DNA of 64,000 bases from Allomyces arbusculus (taxonomy: Eukaryota > Blastocladiomycota > Blastocladiomycetes > Blastocladiales > Blastocladiaceae), in NCBI GenBank assembly GCA_027604705.1, contig JADHYV010000021.1, positions 248,001 through 312,000 on the forward strand. Direction: 5' to 3'. Under the pieces are notes generated by a model. The model worked only from the letters and a program-made list of their open reading frames with translations, ran no database searches and was not told the origin of the DNA. This document shows, one piece after another, positions 45,949-57,821 of the stretch. How positions within the stretch are numbered: the first letter of the stretch is position 1; each line of letters opens with the position of its first letter. The translations under genes and the position numbers were made by a program.

Positions 45949-48442
45949 ATGATCGCGTCACGCCCACCGATGCCTGATTTGAACTCGGTCGCCGTCAACA
46001 TCGTCGCGGTCGATCCGCTCGCCACCACGTCGCCCAGCACTGCCATGACGAGAAACGACTCGCCGCAAAACACGGCGGCAGACCCGGGCTCCACGCCGAC
46101 CCCGGCTGCAGCCACCGCCCTCGCAGTCGCAGCTGCTGCTGCGACAGATTCGCTGCCAGCAGCCAGCTCGGCATCATCCGCCACTCGCCCAACAGGACAC
46201 CCGCCCGCCATATCCACAAATCCGGCGCGCTTGCGCACTCCGTCCACCGGCAGCAGCCTGACTGACACGGCCACGTCGTCGCCAACGACGCCAACCGCGC
46301 GCACCGCATCGCCGCGCACCTCCAACCCGCAAAGCGCACCGTCATCCGCGCCTAATTCCGATGCTGTCGCCCCACAAGCACCGTCATCGTTCCCCACCGT
46401 CGGCCGCCACCGATCCGCGACCGTGCTCGGCTCAAGTAGCGGTACCGGCTGCGGCCCCGGCAGCGCATCGGGAACCATGACCCGCACGACCACGTCCGTT
46501 TCGCGCGCGTGCATCAGTGCGATCTCGGGTGGCCGCACCGCCGGCGAGAGCATGCAGCGCGCGCGCACGGCCACGACCGTATCGGCCAACGGGTCGATGC
46601 ATGACGTGACGCCGCCGCCGCCACCATTGCAATCCACAGCGTCGACGGCCTCGCGCGTCATTGAGTCGCTGCTCCAGTCGCGCAAGCACATTGCGTCCTC
46701 CCGCACGGGGCTCAGTACCGTCGCCGGGTCTGGCACCGACTCGGACTCGGAGTTTACGGGGACGCCATCGCGTCCGGCCAAGCCGGCACTGGTACGGCTC
46801 TGCTGCAGTTCGCAACTCCGATGGTGCGGTTGCTCATGCATCGTGTCTCGTAGCCCGAGCAAACGCGCTCGTACCGGTACCGCAACCTGACCGTAAGACA
46901 AATCCAAGAGTGGATCACGCCCGACAATTTGACCGTGCTTAACTTGAGGTACACGCTCGTTCAGGGTGCTGCCCTGCGACAGCTCGGACACGTTCTCACT
47001 AGCACCTCGCTCTGTGTAGCAACAACCAGCTCCCCGTGATTCCCGACCCCATTTGCGGGATTCAAACGCTGCGCACACTCTCACTCAAGTGCGTTTCTGT
47101 GCAACCCTGGACGCGCATTTGGGAACACCACGCTCACGACTCGTTCTGCTCGAGTGTAGCTGGAACAATCTCTGTGACCTGAACCCAAAGCTTGTGCAGT
47201 TGCAGGCCTTGCAAACACTCGCGTTCTCGGCCAACCGGATCACCGACGCATCGCTCCTCGCCGTCGCCTGGAAGGACATGCCCAACCTTAAGAGGCTCAT
47301 GCTCGTGCAAAACCAGCTCAAGGAGTTTCCGAAATGTCTGCTCGACACCAAGTGCGTTTCGCTTGTTCCAACTCTTCTCTCCATGATGCTGCATTTGACG
47401 TTTTGATCCAGTTTGGACACGCTCGCCCTCTCCAACAACGCCATCACCCATCTGCCCGACGAGATCATCAACATGGTGCACCTGCAGTGGCTTGGGCTCA
47501 GCAACAACCAGCTGCGGTCCGTTGCGCCGCTGCACAAGATGCACCCGCTCTCCGGGCTCACGCTCGCCAACAACCCGCTCAAGGACCACGACGACGTGAC
47601 GCGCGACCTGCAGTTTTTCACCAAAGTCATGCGTACGTTCTTACAACATCTTGCTCTCTCGCCCACCTTGACTCACCCCTACCCCCCCCCCCCCCCAACT
47701 AGGCGTAACCAAGTCCTTCAGTATCCCGTCGCCGCTCGACACCGTGGAACGCGCACGCACCGCGACCAACCAGCTCGACGCCGAACTCATGCGCGAGATT
47801 GCGCGGCACGCAGCGACCGCGCCGCCCGGATCCCCGCTTGATGCGGGCGTCAATCCGTCTACACTCGACCTGGTCCTTGCCGGACGTGGCGGGGCCGCAC
47901 CGTCACGGTCCGCATCGCGCACGACCTTCTCACTTGCGTCCAAGCCCAGCATTTTCCGCAAGAAATCGAAGCGCGGCGGTGGTCCCACCACTGCAGGTGC
48001 AGGCGTAACCGTCAACACGCGCCGCCCGAGTATTGTCGCGACGGCAGGGAGCATGTTTGCGGGAATGCGGCGCACGTCCAAAGGCGCCGGGGTCGCGGGG
48101 GCTGCCACCGCGGCCGTGGCTGCGAGTCCAACACCGAGTTCGGGTGGTGGTTTGATGGTCCCGGGGGGCGCGAGTAATTTGTCGGGTGGATTGCCGTCGA
48201 TCGCGTCGGGGGTTGTCGAGGAGGATGGTGGAGGCAGTGTGGTCGGGAGTGTAGTGGCGCCGTCGATGATTGAGAGTTGTGCGTCAGGCGGCACGGCGGG
48301 ATCGGCGGGGACGAGCGTGTCGTCGACGACGAGATTGGCCGAGTCGTTGACGCCAACTATGATCACAGCTGCGACGATTGGTGCGATGGGCGGAGGCAGG
48401 CTTGGCAGCGATGCGTTGAGTGGGGTCGCAGAACAGGACTGA
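45949..48442 (+). CDS. Leucine-rich repeat protein with disordered flanks
   Basis: Six exons (45949-46791, 46854-46948, 47020-47088, 47160-47351, 47412-47632, 47703-48442) give 719 residues. The first ~280 residues are Ser/Thr/Ala/Pro-rich. Then about seven LRRs of the 23-residue type: NLTVLNLSNNQLPVIPDPI, LRTLSLNWNNLCDLNPKLVQ, LQTLAFSANRITDASL, LKRLMLVQNQLKEFPKCL, LDTLALSNNAITHLPDEI, LQWLGLSNNQLRSVAPLHKM, LSGLTLANNPLKDHDD. Three of the five introns fall at the same place within a repeat, just before the conserved Asn-x-Leu turn, as expected for LRRs grown by exon duplication. A basic Ser/Gly-rich tail follows. LRR type resembles Shoc2/Ras-suppressor proteins; partner unknown. The open reading on the opposite strand of exon 1 is a shadow of its GC bias. 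Confidence 0.82.
47678..47697 (+). repeat. Poly-C tract in the last intron of the LRR gene
   Basis: About ten consecutive C next to a CCCCTACC string, just ahead of the CAACTAG acceptor of the intron 47633-47702. It replaces the usual mixed polypyrimidine tract. Confidence 0.85.
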
Positions 48443-48677
48443 GGGGAACTGAAGGAAATGCACTTTGGGTTTGAGTATGGGCGGCTGGTATAGGTTTAAT
48501 GACAAGATATTATTCGCCAGGTCACATTGTTGCATCGTTACGGGTGCAGACATGGAGGTGTGTCGACCATTTGTGTACATCGTTATCGTTGGCATTTCAA
48601 GCATTCCAGCGTCGTTTGCAAATTGAAACTGCGGTCCAGCTTTTCACGACAATTCCACTGACGCAAGGACCAGCAAT
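48443..48677. other. Spacer after the LRR gene
   Basis: No coding signal supported; presumably 3' untranslated sequence. Confidence 0.4.
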
Positions 48678-49071
48678 ATGAGCGACCAATGTCCTGAACG
48701 CTCGGCATGGTCACTCGAGATGCTGCCCCTGGTTCTGGATCGCATCATCACTAGTGCTCTTGATGTCAGCGTTTGGCGCGACAAGCATGCTCTGCTCCAC
48801 TTGGCTCTTGCCACGTCCGCCCTCTACGCACCGTGCCTACGTGTCTTGATTCGCGCTCGACGACTTGACTTTCCTCTGGAGCATCAAATCTTGGGAGAGT
48901 CCGACGTGTCGCCTGAATCTGGTCGAGCTCAATTTGTGGGATAATTCCTTCGAAATAGGACCAACTGATCCCTCTGACAGTATTCGAGTGTTACGAATGG
49001 CTGAGTCCGGTTTGCATCAGCGCTGCTGGATTGCATGCCAACCCGGTACATGGACCGGCGCCTGCGTTTGA
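48678..49071 (+). pseudogene. Short copy of the F-box/LRR family (5' part only)
   Basis: Opens at ATG with MSDQCPERSAWSLEMLPLVL, then WRDKHALLHLALATSALYAP and CLRVLIRARRLDFPLEH, matching the 5' part of the family member at 40.9-43.1 kb (there FRDKHALLHLALAAPALYAP). The frame stops at 48944; in the next frame LRR-like NLVELNLWDNSFEIGP and SIRVLRMAESGLHQRC continue to 49071. Nothing recognisable follows. A 5' fragment or a short decayed copy. Confidence 0.5.
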
Positions 49072-49638
49072 TGCTCAAATACACCTCTGGGCAGGCAAAC
49101 CGCCGCGGACATTTGACTCATCCTCGCTCATTCTTTTCCACTTGTCTGTGGTAATTGTGAAGCGTTTGGAAGGCATCAGTGATTGTGATCCGCGCAAAGG
49201 TTGCTGAGAGGACGGGAGCACTGATCGAAATATTGAAAGTATCAATCGTCGTCGTTCCTGCTTTGTGTGAGCACATGCCAGCTTGGAAGCGACTGGAGAA
49301 GCGGTGGGTCACAATAGCATGGATGGTGTTCTTCCAATGAAAACGGCAAGCGCGGGATCCTGACAAGAAAAAAGTGACAGCAATGGTCCCATAATTGCCG
49401 AAAGAGTCCTACGATTGAAGACAAGCACATTTCCTATTTGTCGTGCTGGGTCAACCCTCTCCACAACATATGCGCTGTTCGCGCGCGCACACATCCTGAA
49501 CCCATCAACGACTCCAAAGACGAAACGTTCGCCGAAGGCATGAAGAAAACATCTTTACGGAGCTGGGCGCTTTTTTGCCGGACCGCCTTCCTCCTCATCG
49601 GGGAATGGACGCTTGCCGCTAAGAGAAACGGACACGTA
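49072..49638. other. Spacer before MPE1
   Basis: 567 nt without a supported gene. The part near 49430-49640 could carry an alternative last exon of MPE1 (open frame after a possible GTGCGT donor at about 49702). Confidence 0.35.
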
Positions 49639-51630
49639 TTAGCCAAAAGCACCACGACGTCGCTGGACCTCAAACACGAGACAGAAAAACACGCACGGAT
49701 ACATGGGCGGCCGCGGCGCGTTATTCGGCAAAGGCGGTCCACGATGCCCCCACGGCCCCGACGGAGGCGGCCCACCGCCCGGAGGCATCATCGGCGGGCG
49801 TCCCATGGGCGGCGCCATCGGCCGGAACCCGCCCATACCCATGGGCGGCGGCATCATGGGGCGAGCCATACCCGCGGGCAGAGGTGGACCCGACGGCATC
49901 GGCATTTGAGGCCGTGGCGCAGCGCCAGCGCCAGCGCCGGCTCCGGGCGGCGCGCGGATCGTGATGCGCGACTCGAGCGACGATGGCGCGGCCTTGATTG
50001 TGACGGCCGACGTGACTTCGGTTGGCCGAGATTGTCGCGACTCGGCGTGCTTGCGCTGGAGGTAGTCGCGCACGTACTCGGTGATGCGCTGCCGCAGCGC
50101 ATAGTTAGGCGTCAGGTTGTCGGGTGCAGCGGGCGACTTGCACTCGGGGCACGTAAGGTGCAGCATGCCCTCGGAGGTCAGGCTTGAGCGGATACCTGCG
50201 AGACGGGGAGAAGGATGAGAAGCAGCGGATAGAGACGACGCGTCGAAGAGAGACGAGGTACGAACATTCGTCGCAAAAGGCCGTGTGGCAGCAACTGATC
50301 TCGACGGCCTCTTTGAGAATCTTGTCGCACAGCGGGCACTGAAACTCTCTGCGCACAGGTACGCTGTCCATAACGGCTTCTTCACTTGGCGCGGCGGTAG
50401 TCGTCTGCGCGACAATCTTGTTCCACGCGGCCCTGTCCAAAACCATACGGAGGTCAGTTCCTGTGCAGACTCCTCGAAATCGAGCACCTCGAAACGTACT
50501 CGTTGGAAACAAACTTGACAATCTTGCCTTCCGGGTTCATCATGACCGTCGATGCGTCAGCCGGGAATCCACCCTGGCCTGACCCGGCGTCGATCTCCTG
50601 CAGGAAACTCCTCGGAATGCCAGTCGTGCGCTTGACCTTGGGCCGGTCGTAGTTGGTGTCGCCGTTGGTCGGGCAGTCCTGGATAAAGTGGCCCTTGATC
50701 CCGCACCGGTAGCACACGTAGCCTGCGGGCGGTGCGCGGCCTGGCATGCGGTTGTGGTGAGGCCCGCCCGGACCGCCTTGACCGCCGCCGCCACCACCGC
50801 CGCCGGGACCACCGAACCCTGTGCGTTGGATGCGCCTCATGCTAAAGAGCGAACGGGACGAGGTTCGTCAGCGTCGCATCCACTTGTGCCGAAAAATATC
50901 GAGAAACACAAACCCGGCCATCTTCTCCTGCGTCGCCTGCCAGTAACTCGACCCTTCCTGCATGATCGCGTTGATACGGTCCTCCTCGTCCATTTCGCCG
51001 CCGTCCGGGCCATTATCGTCTCCGCCGCCACTACCGAGCCCAGGGATCCCGCCCGCGCCGCGTCCACCGGGACCCAGGCCGGGAATGCCGGCGGGGCCGT
51101 TGTTGCCAAACAGCGACTGGCCGTGGTGAACGGGCACGAGCTCGGTCGTACCCCTCGACCCGTACCGGCCCTGCGGACCGGCACCTGCAGGCGCATCGTT
51201 GGCCGGGATTGTTGGCACGCCCATGTGCAGGTCGTCGGTTTTGTACTTGGCGGTCCCGGCCTCGATGCCGTTCTTCTTGGCGTCTGGGACGGGGATACGG
51301 CGTACGACAATGGACGAGTTCCGCGGAACAATGGCCAGGTCGTCGCGGTACTCTGGCGGAGAGGCACACACGATCCAAAGAGAATGAGCACAAACCAGAC
51401 GTGCAACAGAACAAATATATTGTCTTCATTTTCAAAAAGCATCAAGTGGAAGTGCGGCACCCACCTTCCCCCGTCTCGGCGTTGGAGAGAATCAAGTCAA
51501 AGTCCTCGCCTTTGAGTTTCTTGAACCGCACGATTTCGCGCTTGAGGTCGAACGCCGACATGCCCATGCCGTCGACGACGAGCGAGTCGTGCGCCTTGGC
51601 CGAGCGGAACTTGAAATGAATGAAAGACAT
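49639..51630 (-). CDS. MPE1: Cleavage and polyadenylation factor subunit Mpe1 (RBBP6-like)
   Basis: Part of the nuclear mRNA 3'-end processing machinery; RBBP6 family members also act as RING-type ubiquitin ligases. Exons 51630-51465, 51352-50914, 50841-50500, 50432-50266 and 50195-49639 give 556 residues. Domain order is diagnostic: N-terminal DWNN ubiquitin-like domain (MSFIHFKFRSAKAHDSLVVD ... NSSIVVRRIPVP), a Gly-rich linker, a CCHC zinc knuckle YVCYRCGIKGHFIQDCPTNG, and a RING-like domain FQCPLCDKILKEAVEISCCH ... FCDEC ... LTCPEC, split by an intron inside FCDEC-IRSSL. The tail is Pro/Gly/Met-rich. The C-terminus is uncertain: a GTGCGT string in the last exon could start a further intron. 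The animal-specific p53/Rb-binding extension is absent, as in fungi. Confidence 0.93.
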
Positions 51631-52028
51631 TGTGGATGCGGCGTGGTGCTTGGGTGCGGTCAAACTCGGGGCTGCTCAACGGCGCGAACAACGTGGCTCG
51701 CCGCTCAGACCTCTGGGCAAGCGCCTTGCAGTCGTGTCGGGAATGGTTTGCCACAAGTGGCACGTTGGTGATGTTGATGTATTCGAGGCGTTGGGTCGAG
51801 GACCAGAAGAGAAGGACGAGGAGGAGGCAGACGTGGCCCTGAAATGACGCTGAAGATGGAGCAGGCGGGACTGATGTGGACGTTCTCCTTATTTTCCATT
51901 TCCTTGCCAGACCTTGGAAGTCGTGACTACCACCATTTGTGGCCTGACCAGCACCGTTCGGCTCGCTGTCCATACTCGACGTGCTGCAACATTGTGCAAA
52001 TTGAACGGGTCAACAAATTACAAGCCAA
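51631..52028. promoter_or_regulatory. Divergent promoter region between MPE1 and the AP-3 mu gene
   Basis: 398 nt between divergent starts, no supported coding sequence. Confidence 0.4.
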
Positions 52029-54092
52029 ATGGACGCGATAATCATTGGCGGCGAAGGGTAACGGTCGATTCCTCGCAAAAAATTGATCTGGAGGGCCCAG
52101 TTCAACCAATACCAGCATCAACGACAAGAACAGCAGCTCATTTGTCAGAACCGCACGCCTCTAGGGGCGTCTCCTTTGAGCGCACCTTCCAGTCCGCTGT
52201 TGGCCCGCTTCCAACGGCCACACTACTTCGCGCCGCGCAAGATCACCATGTCAGCAAGCCGGTCGCGAGTATCGCCGACATGGCCGTGACCACGGCACCG
52301 TCCGGCATGGCTGCTGTGCATGCACCTGTTGCCGTGCTGCGCCATGATTCTTCCGAGTGTTTGGTCGTGCACTGCCGAGTGCACGCCATGACCTGGTGTG
52401 TCGTGCGCGCGACGCGACCCGGCGTCACAGTCAACGACGTGTTTGATCACCGTACGTTTGAAGCCATCACAGTAGGGTGGAATATGCGTGCCGCGCAACT
52501 GAACCTGGCCAAATGTGTCGTCTATAGATGCCGACATGTTTGTGCTCACGGCGACCCAATTCCTCGCCGATTTCATTGACGTTCTCGGCCTGTACTGGGA
52601 CTCGTTGACGCCAAGCGTGGTCTCGAGTCAAGCTGTGTTGATTGGCCAGGTTCGTCTCTCGCCAGTCTCGGGGAGTCAAGGTATTCATCGTTTGACCGGT
52701 GCTCGAATTCGATTTGCTTCAGATTCTCGACGAAATGGTGTGCAACGGGATCCCGACCCACATCCAGCGCAATCAGCTCACGGCTGTCTTGCCCGTCCCG
52801 GATCTGCTGTCCCGTGTCGCGACCACCGTCATAGGCCAAGTGATGTACGCATTGGTCTCGCTTCAAGCTGCTGCCTTCAATATCAAGAAACTCATCCGCG
52901 GCATGCTGGCTGTAGCACTCCGATGAACGGCCCGACGACAGCAAAGGCCTCGGCACTCGCGCCCTGGCGTCGCGGGCACGTCAAGTACACGGTCAACGAA
53001 GTCTACCTCGACGTCGAAGAGTACGTCTCGGGCGTGCTCATGGACCCGCCAACTGCGTTCCAAACTGGCGCACCGTCGTCACCCCTTCCACCGCTGCACC
53101 ATTTTCAAGTGCGCGGGTACTTGCACTGCAACAGCAAATTGTCGGGCACACCTGAGCTGCACTTGCTTCTCAGCGGCGTCCTGCCCGGGACTCAAGTGGT
53201 CGCACGGCACGAGTGCCTGACCGCAACCGCCGCCGTGACCAAGGCCGCAGGCAGCCGGTACTCAGCGCGCCCCAAGTCGACTAAGACGAGCGACACAGAG
53301 TTCCCAACAGACATGTCGGTCATCCCGCCCGACAGCAAGTCGACACTATTGCAGTACGCGTGGACGCCACCGCTCGCGTCGCTCATGACGGGCTCGGGTC
53401 CTGGTCCGCATCATGACAAGTGGATCACGGCTCAGGCCTCGCGCGACGCGTCGACTGGCCGCGTCACGCTTCAAGTGACGCTGCCTACGTCAGCGCCCGT
53501 CGACTGGACCGCCGCCGACCGGTTGCGGCTCGCCGTGCCCATCCCGCCACGGTACACGGTCGCGACGCACAAGGCGTCGGTCGGCGCCACGAATGTGGCC
53601 AGCAACGGCGTGCTTGAATGGCTCCCGACTGTTGCTGTGACCACGGGATCCTCGGCATCGGGTTCCGGGTCGACGCCGGCGACTGCCGCGGCGGGCGCTG
53701 CCGGTGCCGCGTCAGCTGCTCTCTCGAAGCTCGCCGTCTCAGCTGCTTCGACGGCTGCACCGACCATTGCGCGCGGTCTGAGCGCGGCCGCGTCGGGGCT
53801 CGCGCAAGCGTCCACGTCGGCGTCGCGCACTGCGAGCGGGTCGCGCGGACGTATCGGGCCGGCACCATCGTTGACGCTGTTCTTTGCGCCGAACGAGACG
53901 GAATTGACGGCGGCAGTCGGCTATGTCCCGTTCCATACGACCGTGTCGGTGTCGGGTGTGTTTATTGGATCGACGGTCACGGGCGTGCGCGTGAACAAGG
54001 TCATGCTGCAAAATGAGGATTACAAGTTTTACCAGGGCGTGCGGTGCTCGACGATTCTCGAGTCATTGGACGTGCGAGTGAGCTGTCCGTGA
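52029..54092 (+). CDS. APM3: AP-3 adaptor complex subunit mu
   Basis: Medium chain of the AP-3 complex, which sorts cargo from Golgi/endosomes to the vacuole. Five exons (52029-52057, 52165-52451, 52528-52649, 52723-52844, 52916-54092) give 578 residues. The 29 nt first exon begins MDAIIIGGEG, spliced to GVSFERTFQS, the usual mu-chain start. The longin-like N-domain continues with LVVHCRVHAMTWCVVRAT, FVLTATQFLADFIDVLG and ILDEMVCNGIP. The mu-homology domain has APWRRGHVKYTVNEVYLDVE, LSGTPELHLLLSG and FIPPD-like MSVIPPDSKSTLLQYAW, ending GVRVNKVMLQNEDYKFYQGV, which matches the KVNRLDMYGEKYKPFKGVKY end of animal AP-3 mu. A ~90-residue Ala/Ser/Gly insertion (about 53640-53860) lies between the last strands. 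The third splice acceptor is the least certain. Confidence 0.88.
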
Positions 54093-54248
54093 TGGGTGAT
54101 AGGGTTGCGTGGATTTGAAATACAGACACCCTCCATTTTTTTGGCCCCGGTCGGTTTCCGAACAGACGATCTTTACAAAATTCACACTGTTTTAACCTAT
54201 TTCGTATACTCTCTGCGAAGCACGCCGAGCTACAGCTGCTGGACATAC

Positions 54249-56175
54249 TCACTCCAATTCGATCTCCTGCGCCACGACGACCTCATCCTCGGCCACGACC
54301 TCAGCCGCCAACGCCTTCTCCTCGCCACTGTGCTCTGCGGGCGGCTGCACGATGAGCTCAAACTCGCCCGCAATCGGGTAATGATCGCTCCCTTCGACCG
54401 CATCCGGGATCGGCCGCGCAGCCCGCACTTTCGGCAACTGCAGCAACCGCACCGCGCGCGCATCCACGCGCCGGGACGCATGGCGGTATGCTGCGCGCAC
54501 GAACCCCGGCACGGGCGAGACTCCCGCAACCAATGCCGTCCAGTCGCGCGGCACGTACCGGCGCGGATGCACCGACGCGTCGTCGCCGTGCCGCGCACCG
54601 AGTCGGCCATAGAAGACAAAATCGACCAAGTCACGGGACTTGGTATGTGCCGAGGACACGTGACCGTCCAAGTCAGAGCCGCGGTACAGCGACTGCAAGT
54701 CGAACGGGTGCGTCGCGTACCGCGGAACCACGTGCCGCGCGCCACGTTTGCGTGTGCCGCCCGTAATAGATTCCACCGTGTGCTGCTCTAGCAGGTCGGT
54801 TGCGGTCAGGGATTGCGCGAGGGTCGCGGCCGCGGGAGAGGTGGGTCGCAAGTCGGCCGGGTTCGCCGACGACCACCAGTTGACGGCGCGGTCAAAGTCG
54901 GCGCGCTGGCCCGCGAGTTCGTCGTCAGGCGCGGCAAGATCAACGGCGCCCGAGGCGACAAAGTGGTAGACGGCCGAGTGCGGCGCCGAATTGAAGTCGC
55001 CACAGACGAAGACGGGCACATCGGTCGGGTCCGTGTTGATGATCGACAAGTCCTCGGATTCGGCGGGCATCGCCTCGGCATCGAGCATGACATGGATCCG
55101 TGTCAGGAGCGTGTGGATCTGGCCCACCTTGACAGCGCCGCGGCGCGGGTTGAAGAGAATGTGCGTGTTGGCGACCATGAGCTGGATCCCGTGCTTGGGC
55201 AAGACGAGGCGCAAGACCATGCCCACATTGTCGCGATCGAGGAACGTGCCGGCGTGGAAGTACATGACGGGCTCGGCCTGCACGCAGGTGAGCCGGTCGG
55301 CGCGGTAGAAAGTGGCCACGCCGTCTTGGTGCGCGTCGGCGTTTTGCGTGCGCTGTTGGTAGTGGTCTATGGAGGGAGGCAATCAGTTGCGAGCCCGGAA
55401 TGGCGAGAAATCATCCAACAACACGTACAATGGTACCCCAAGGTGAGCAGGTCCGGCGCAATATCACGCACCAGATCCCTTTCGTGGATCTCCTGCATGC
55501 AAATCACGTCCGGATCGTGCTCTACGAAGCAATCAGGTGTCAGATGACATCCGCTTCGTCAATCGTCCAAAAAAGCAAGCATCAGCATCCGCACATACCG
55601 CGCACCTGGTGCAAGATGCGCTGCCACCGTTGGTCCCACCGCAACCAGTCCATGGGCGCGTTCTTGGGGTACAAGTACCGGTTCTTGAACAGCAAATTGT
55701 CGGCCAGCACGTTGTAGCTCATGACACGTATCGACGTCGCGACTTCCCCATCTGCCAACGCCGTCTCATCAGCGTCGTCAACGGGCGCCCATATCCGCTC
55801 GTGCGCCGCGGGACCACCGGCTTGTATCGAACCGCTCGACGACCGACGGCCACCGCGGCCCGCGCTGCCGCCACAACCACTACCACCACCGCTTGACGGC
55901 CGACTCGCACTCCATTCCCCACGACTGCTTGACCGTGATCCGCCGCGTGACCCACTGCGAGCCGAGCTAGTGGACGAGCGCCGACTGCCCGCGCGTGATG
56001 CTTGGTCGCCATGGTCGCGGGCCGAATTCGAGAAACTGGACATGGCAATCTTGACGAGATCCTTGTTGGCAGTCTGACTTGCAGTTACGGCGTGAAGTTG
56101 ACGCTGTACGAGCGCGGTTGCAGCAAGTCGGGGAATGCTGGCGAGCTTGGAAGCCGAACTTGCGAATCTGATCAT
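54249..56175 (-). CDS. Endonuclease/exonuclease/phosphatase-family nuclease (Angel/Ngl-like), probably mitochondrial
   Basis: EEP-fold enzymes of the Ccr4/Angel/Ngl/PDE12 group remove RNA 3' residues or poly(A). Exons 56175-55606, 55519-55429 and 55366-54249 give 592 residues. The first ~45 residues (MIRFASSASKLASIPRLAAT) are rich in Arg/Ser/Ala without acidic residues, like a mitochondrial presequence; a Ser/Arg/Gly linker follows. Catalytic-fold motifs in order: VMSYNVLADNLL (Asn), DVICMQEIHERD (metal-binding Glu), HQDGVATFYRADRL, ANTHILFNPRRG, VFVCGDFNSAPHS (Asp/Asn) and SDHYPIAGEFEL (Asp-His). A long insertion before SDHYP is unusual. Another ATG at 56250 is in frame but gives a less typical start. 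Downstream of HPRT on the same strand, 156 nt away. Confidence 0.87.
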
Positions 56176-56331
56176 CCACCAGCACTCAGCCGCAGCCGAG
56201 CAGTGCAGCCCAACGTTCAAGTTTTGCTCACACATCAAAATGGATTGCATTTTTCCTATGTAGAATCATCACGCAAAATTGGGAAGCCAACCCGCCAACG
56301 CGCCGCGCAACCGGGCAGTGCCGTTAACGGC

Positions 56332-57154
56332 TCAATCGTACTTTTGCTTGCCCGTCTCGGAAATCACGCAAACGTGGTCGAGGTCACGGAAGATTTCGTT
56401 GTAGTCGAGGCAGTAGCCGACAATAAACTGGTCCGGGATCTCAACGCCGACATAGTCCGGGATGTACCCGACCGACTTGGGCGTGCGCTTGAGGAAGAGC
56501 GAGACGACGCGCACCGACGCCGGCTGGTACTCGGCAAGCTTGGCGAGCAGTGCGGTCATGGTCGCACCCGTGTCGATAATGTCCTCGACGAGCAGCAGGT
56601 GCTTGCCCTTGAGGTCTCGCAGCTCCTGCTCGGTGTAGGAAATGGTCACGTTGCCCGACGACTTGTCGCCCTCGTACGACTTGACCTTGATGAAGTCGAG
56701 CTGCATCGGCAGGTTCTGGCCCGCCGCGTTGGTGCACTTCTTGAGCCGGTTGACGAGGTCTAGATAGAGGAGCAGCACGGGGTTGTCAGTTCTGCGAGTC
56801 GTTTTGGGTCGAATATGGTCAAATAAATAAAGAGAGCACGCACCAGCAAAGAATGCGTGACCGCCCTTGAGAATGCAGCAAACGGCTACGGAAAAAAGCG
56901 AATTTGGCGATGAGCACCCATGAACGATGGCTGAACTTCGAAAAGGGCCAGAACGCAAGCGTACTCAGCGGGCCCTCCGTATCCGCGGCAATTTCGTTTG
57001 CCAGCTTCTCGACGCGGTCCATGATCATGCCGTGCGGGATGAGCACGCGCTCGACATCGTCCTTGTAGTGGCTCGGAATCACAAAGTGGCGGAGCGAGAA
57101 GCCGGGCTCCTCGTCCCCAATCACAATCCAGTTCTTGCTCTGGTCGGCGGCCAT
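56332..57154 (-). CDS. HPT1: Hypoxanthine-guanine phosphoribosyltransferase
   Basis: Purine salvage enzyme: hypoxanthine or guanine + PRPP to IMP or GMP. Exons 57154-56965, 56885-56844 (42 nt) and 56759-56332 give 219 residues, the size of human HPRT (218). Matches: DEEPGFSLRHFVIPSHYKDD, VERVLIPHGMIMDRVEKLA, VCCILKGGHAFFADLVNRL (spanning the middle exon), DFIKVKSYEGDKSSGNV, the PRPP-binding LLLVEDIIDTGATM, and VGVEIPDQFIVGYCLDYNE near the end. All active-site blocks look complete. It follows the animal/parasite HPRT type closely rather than the short yeast Hpt1 type; the symbol is used for function only. Faces the lipase gene over a 667 nt divergent region. Confidence 0.97.
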
Positions 57155-57821
57155 GGTTGCGCGAGAGCTGGTGACATGACCGTGGGGCGTGTTGTCGACG
57201 GTGAGCAACACAGAACGGGGCGAGAAGGTACAAAAGGTGCGCAGGGGGAGGCCCATCCCGGCCATGGACAGAATCGAATTCAAGTCGCCCGTGCTCATCA
57301 TGGTAGGTGGTGGTCGTGCATTCGGGACCTTACCTTGCAGCGTGAGCGTAAGCGGGGCGGACAGGCGGGCGGGAGCAGGAGCGTCTGCTGCCGGTCTGTG
57401 CGGCTGGTTCCTGCCGACCAGCTTGGACTGGGTTCGGCTTGTTGTTGGTCGAGGCGTTGCCCGGATTTGCAAGCCGTTTGAGTCGCGATCAAGTCGAGCT
57501 GAAGGAGGTGGCTGGGGGGAAAAGTGGGCCCTGGGTCTTGAGCGTGCGCACGACGCGCTCGCCTGACTTGGCTGCCACAGCCATCAACAGGCGTCTGCGC
57601 CACCAACGAACGCTCGCAAACACTTTTCCGACGCTTCCAACTCTGCTTGAATCGGCCTCAACCGGCATCGACAACATCAACCTCACTCGACGGGACCAGC
57701 AAAATCGCGCTGCAGTATACCGACACTTGGAGCACGGCACGACGCGGGACCGACTTGCGGACCCGACATTGACCTGGTGTAACTGTGAAAACGGCTCCAA
57801 TCGAGCAGCAAAGCATCAATC
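57155..57821. promoter_or_regulatory. Divergent promoter region between HPRT and the lipase gene
   Basis: 667 nt between divergent start codons. Minus-strand open frames here read as shadows; no exon supported. Confidence 0.4.

Noticed and set aside
45939-47084. 381-codon minus-strand frame opposite the LRR gene
   Set aside because: The plus strand continues by phased splicing into LRRs, so the plus reading is the gene.
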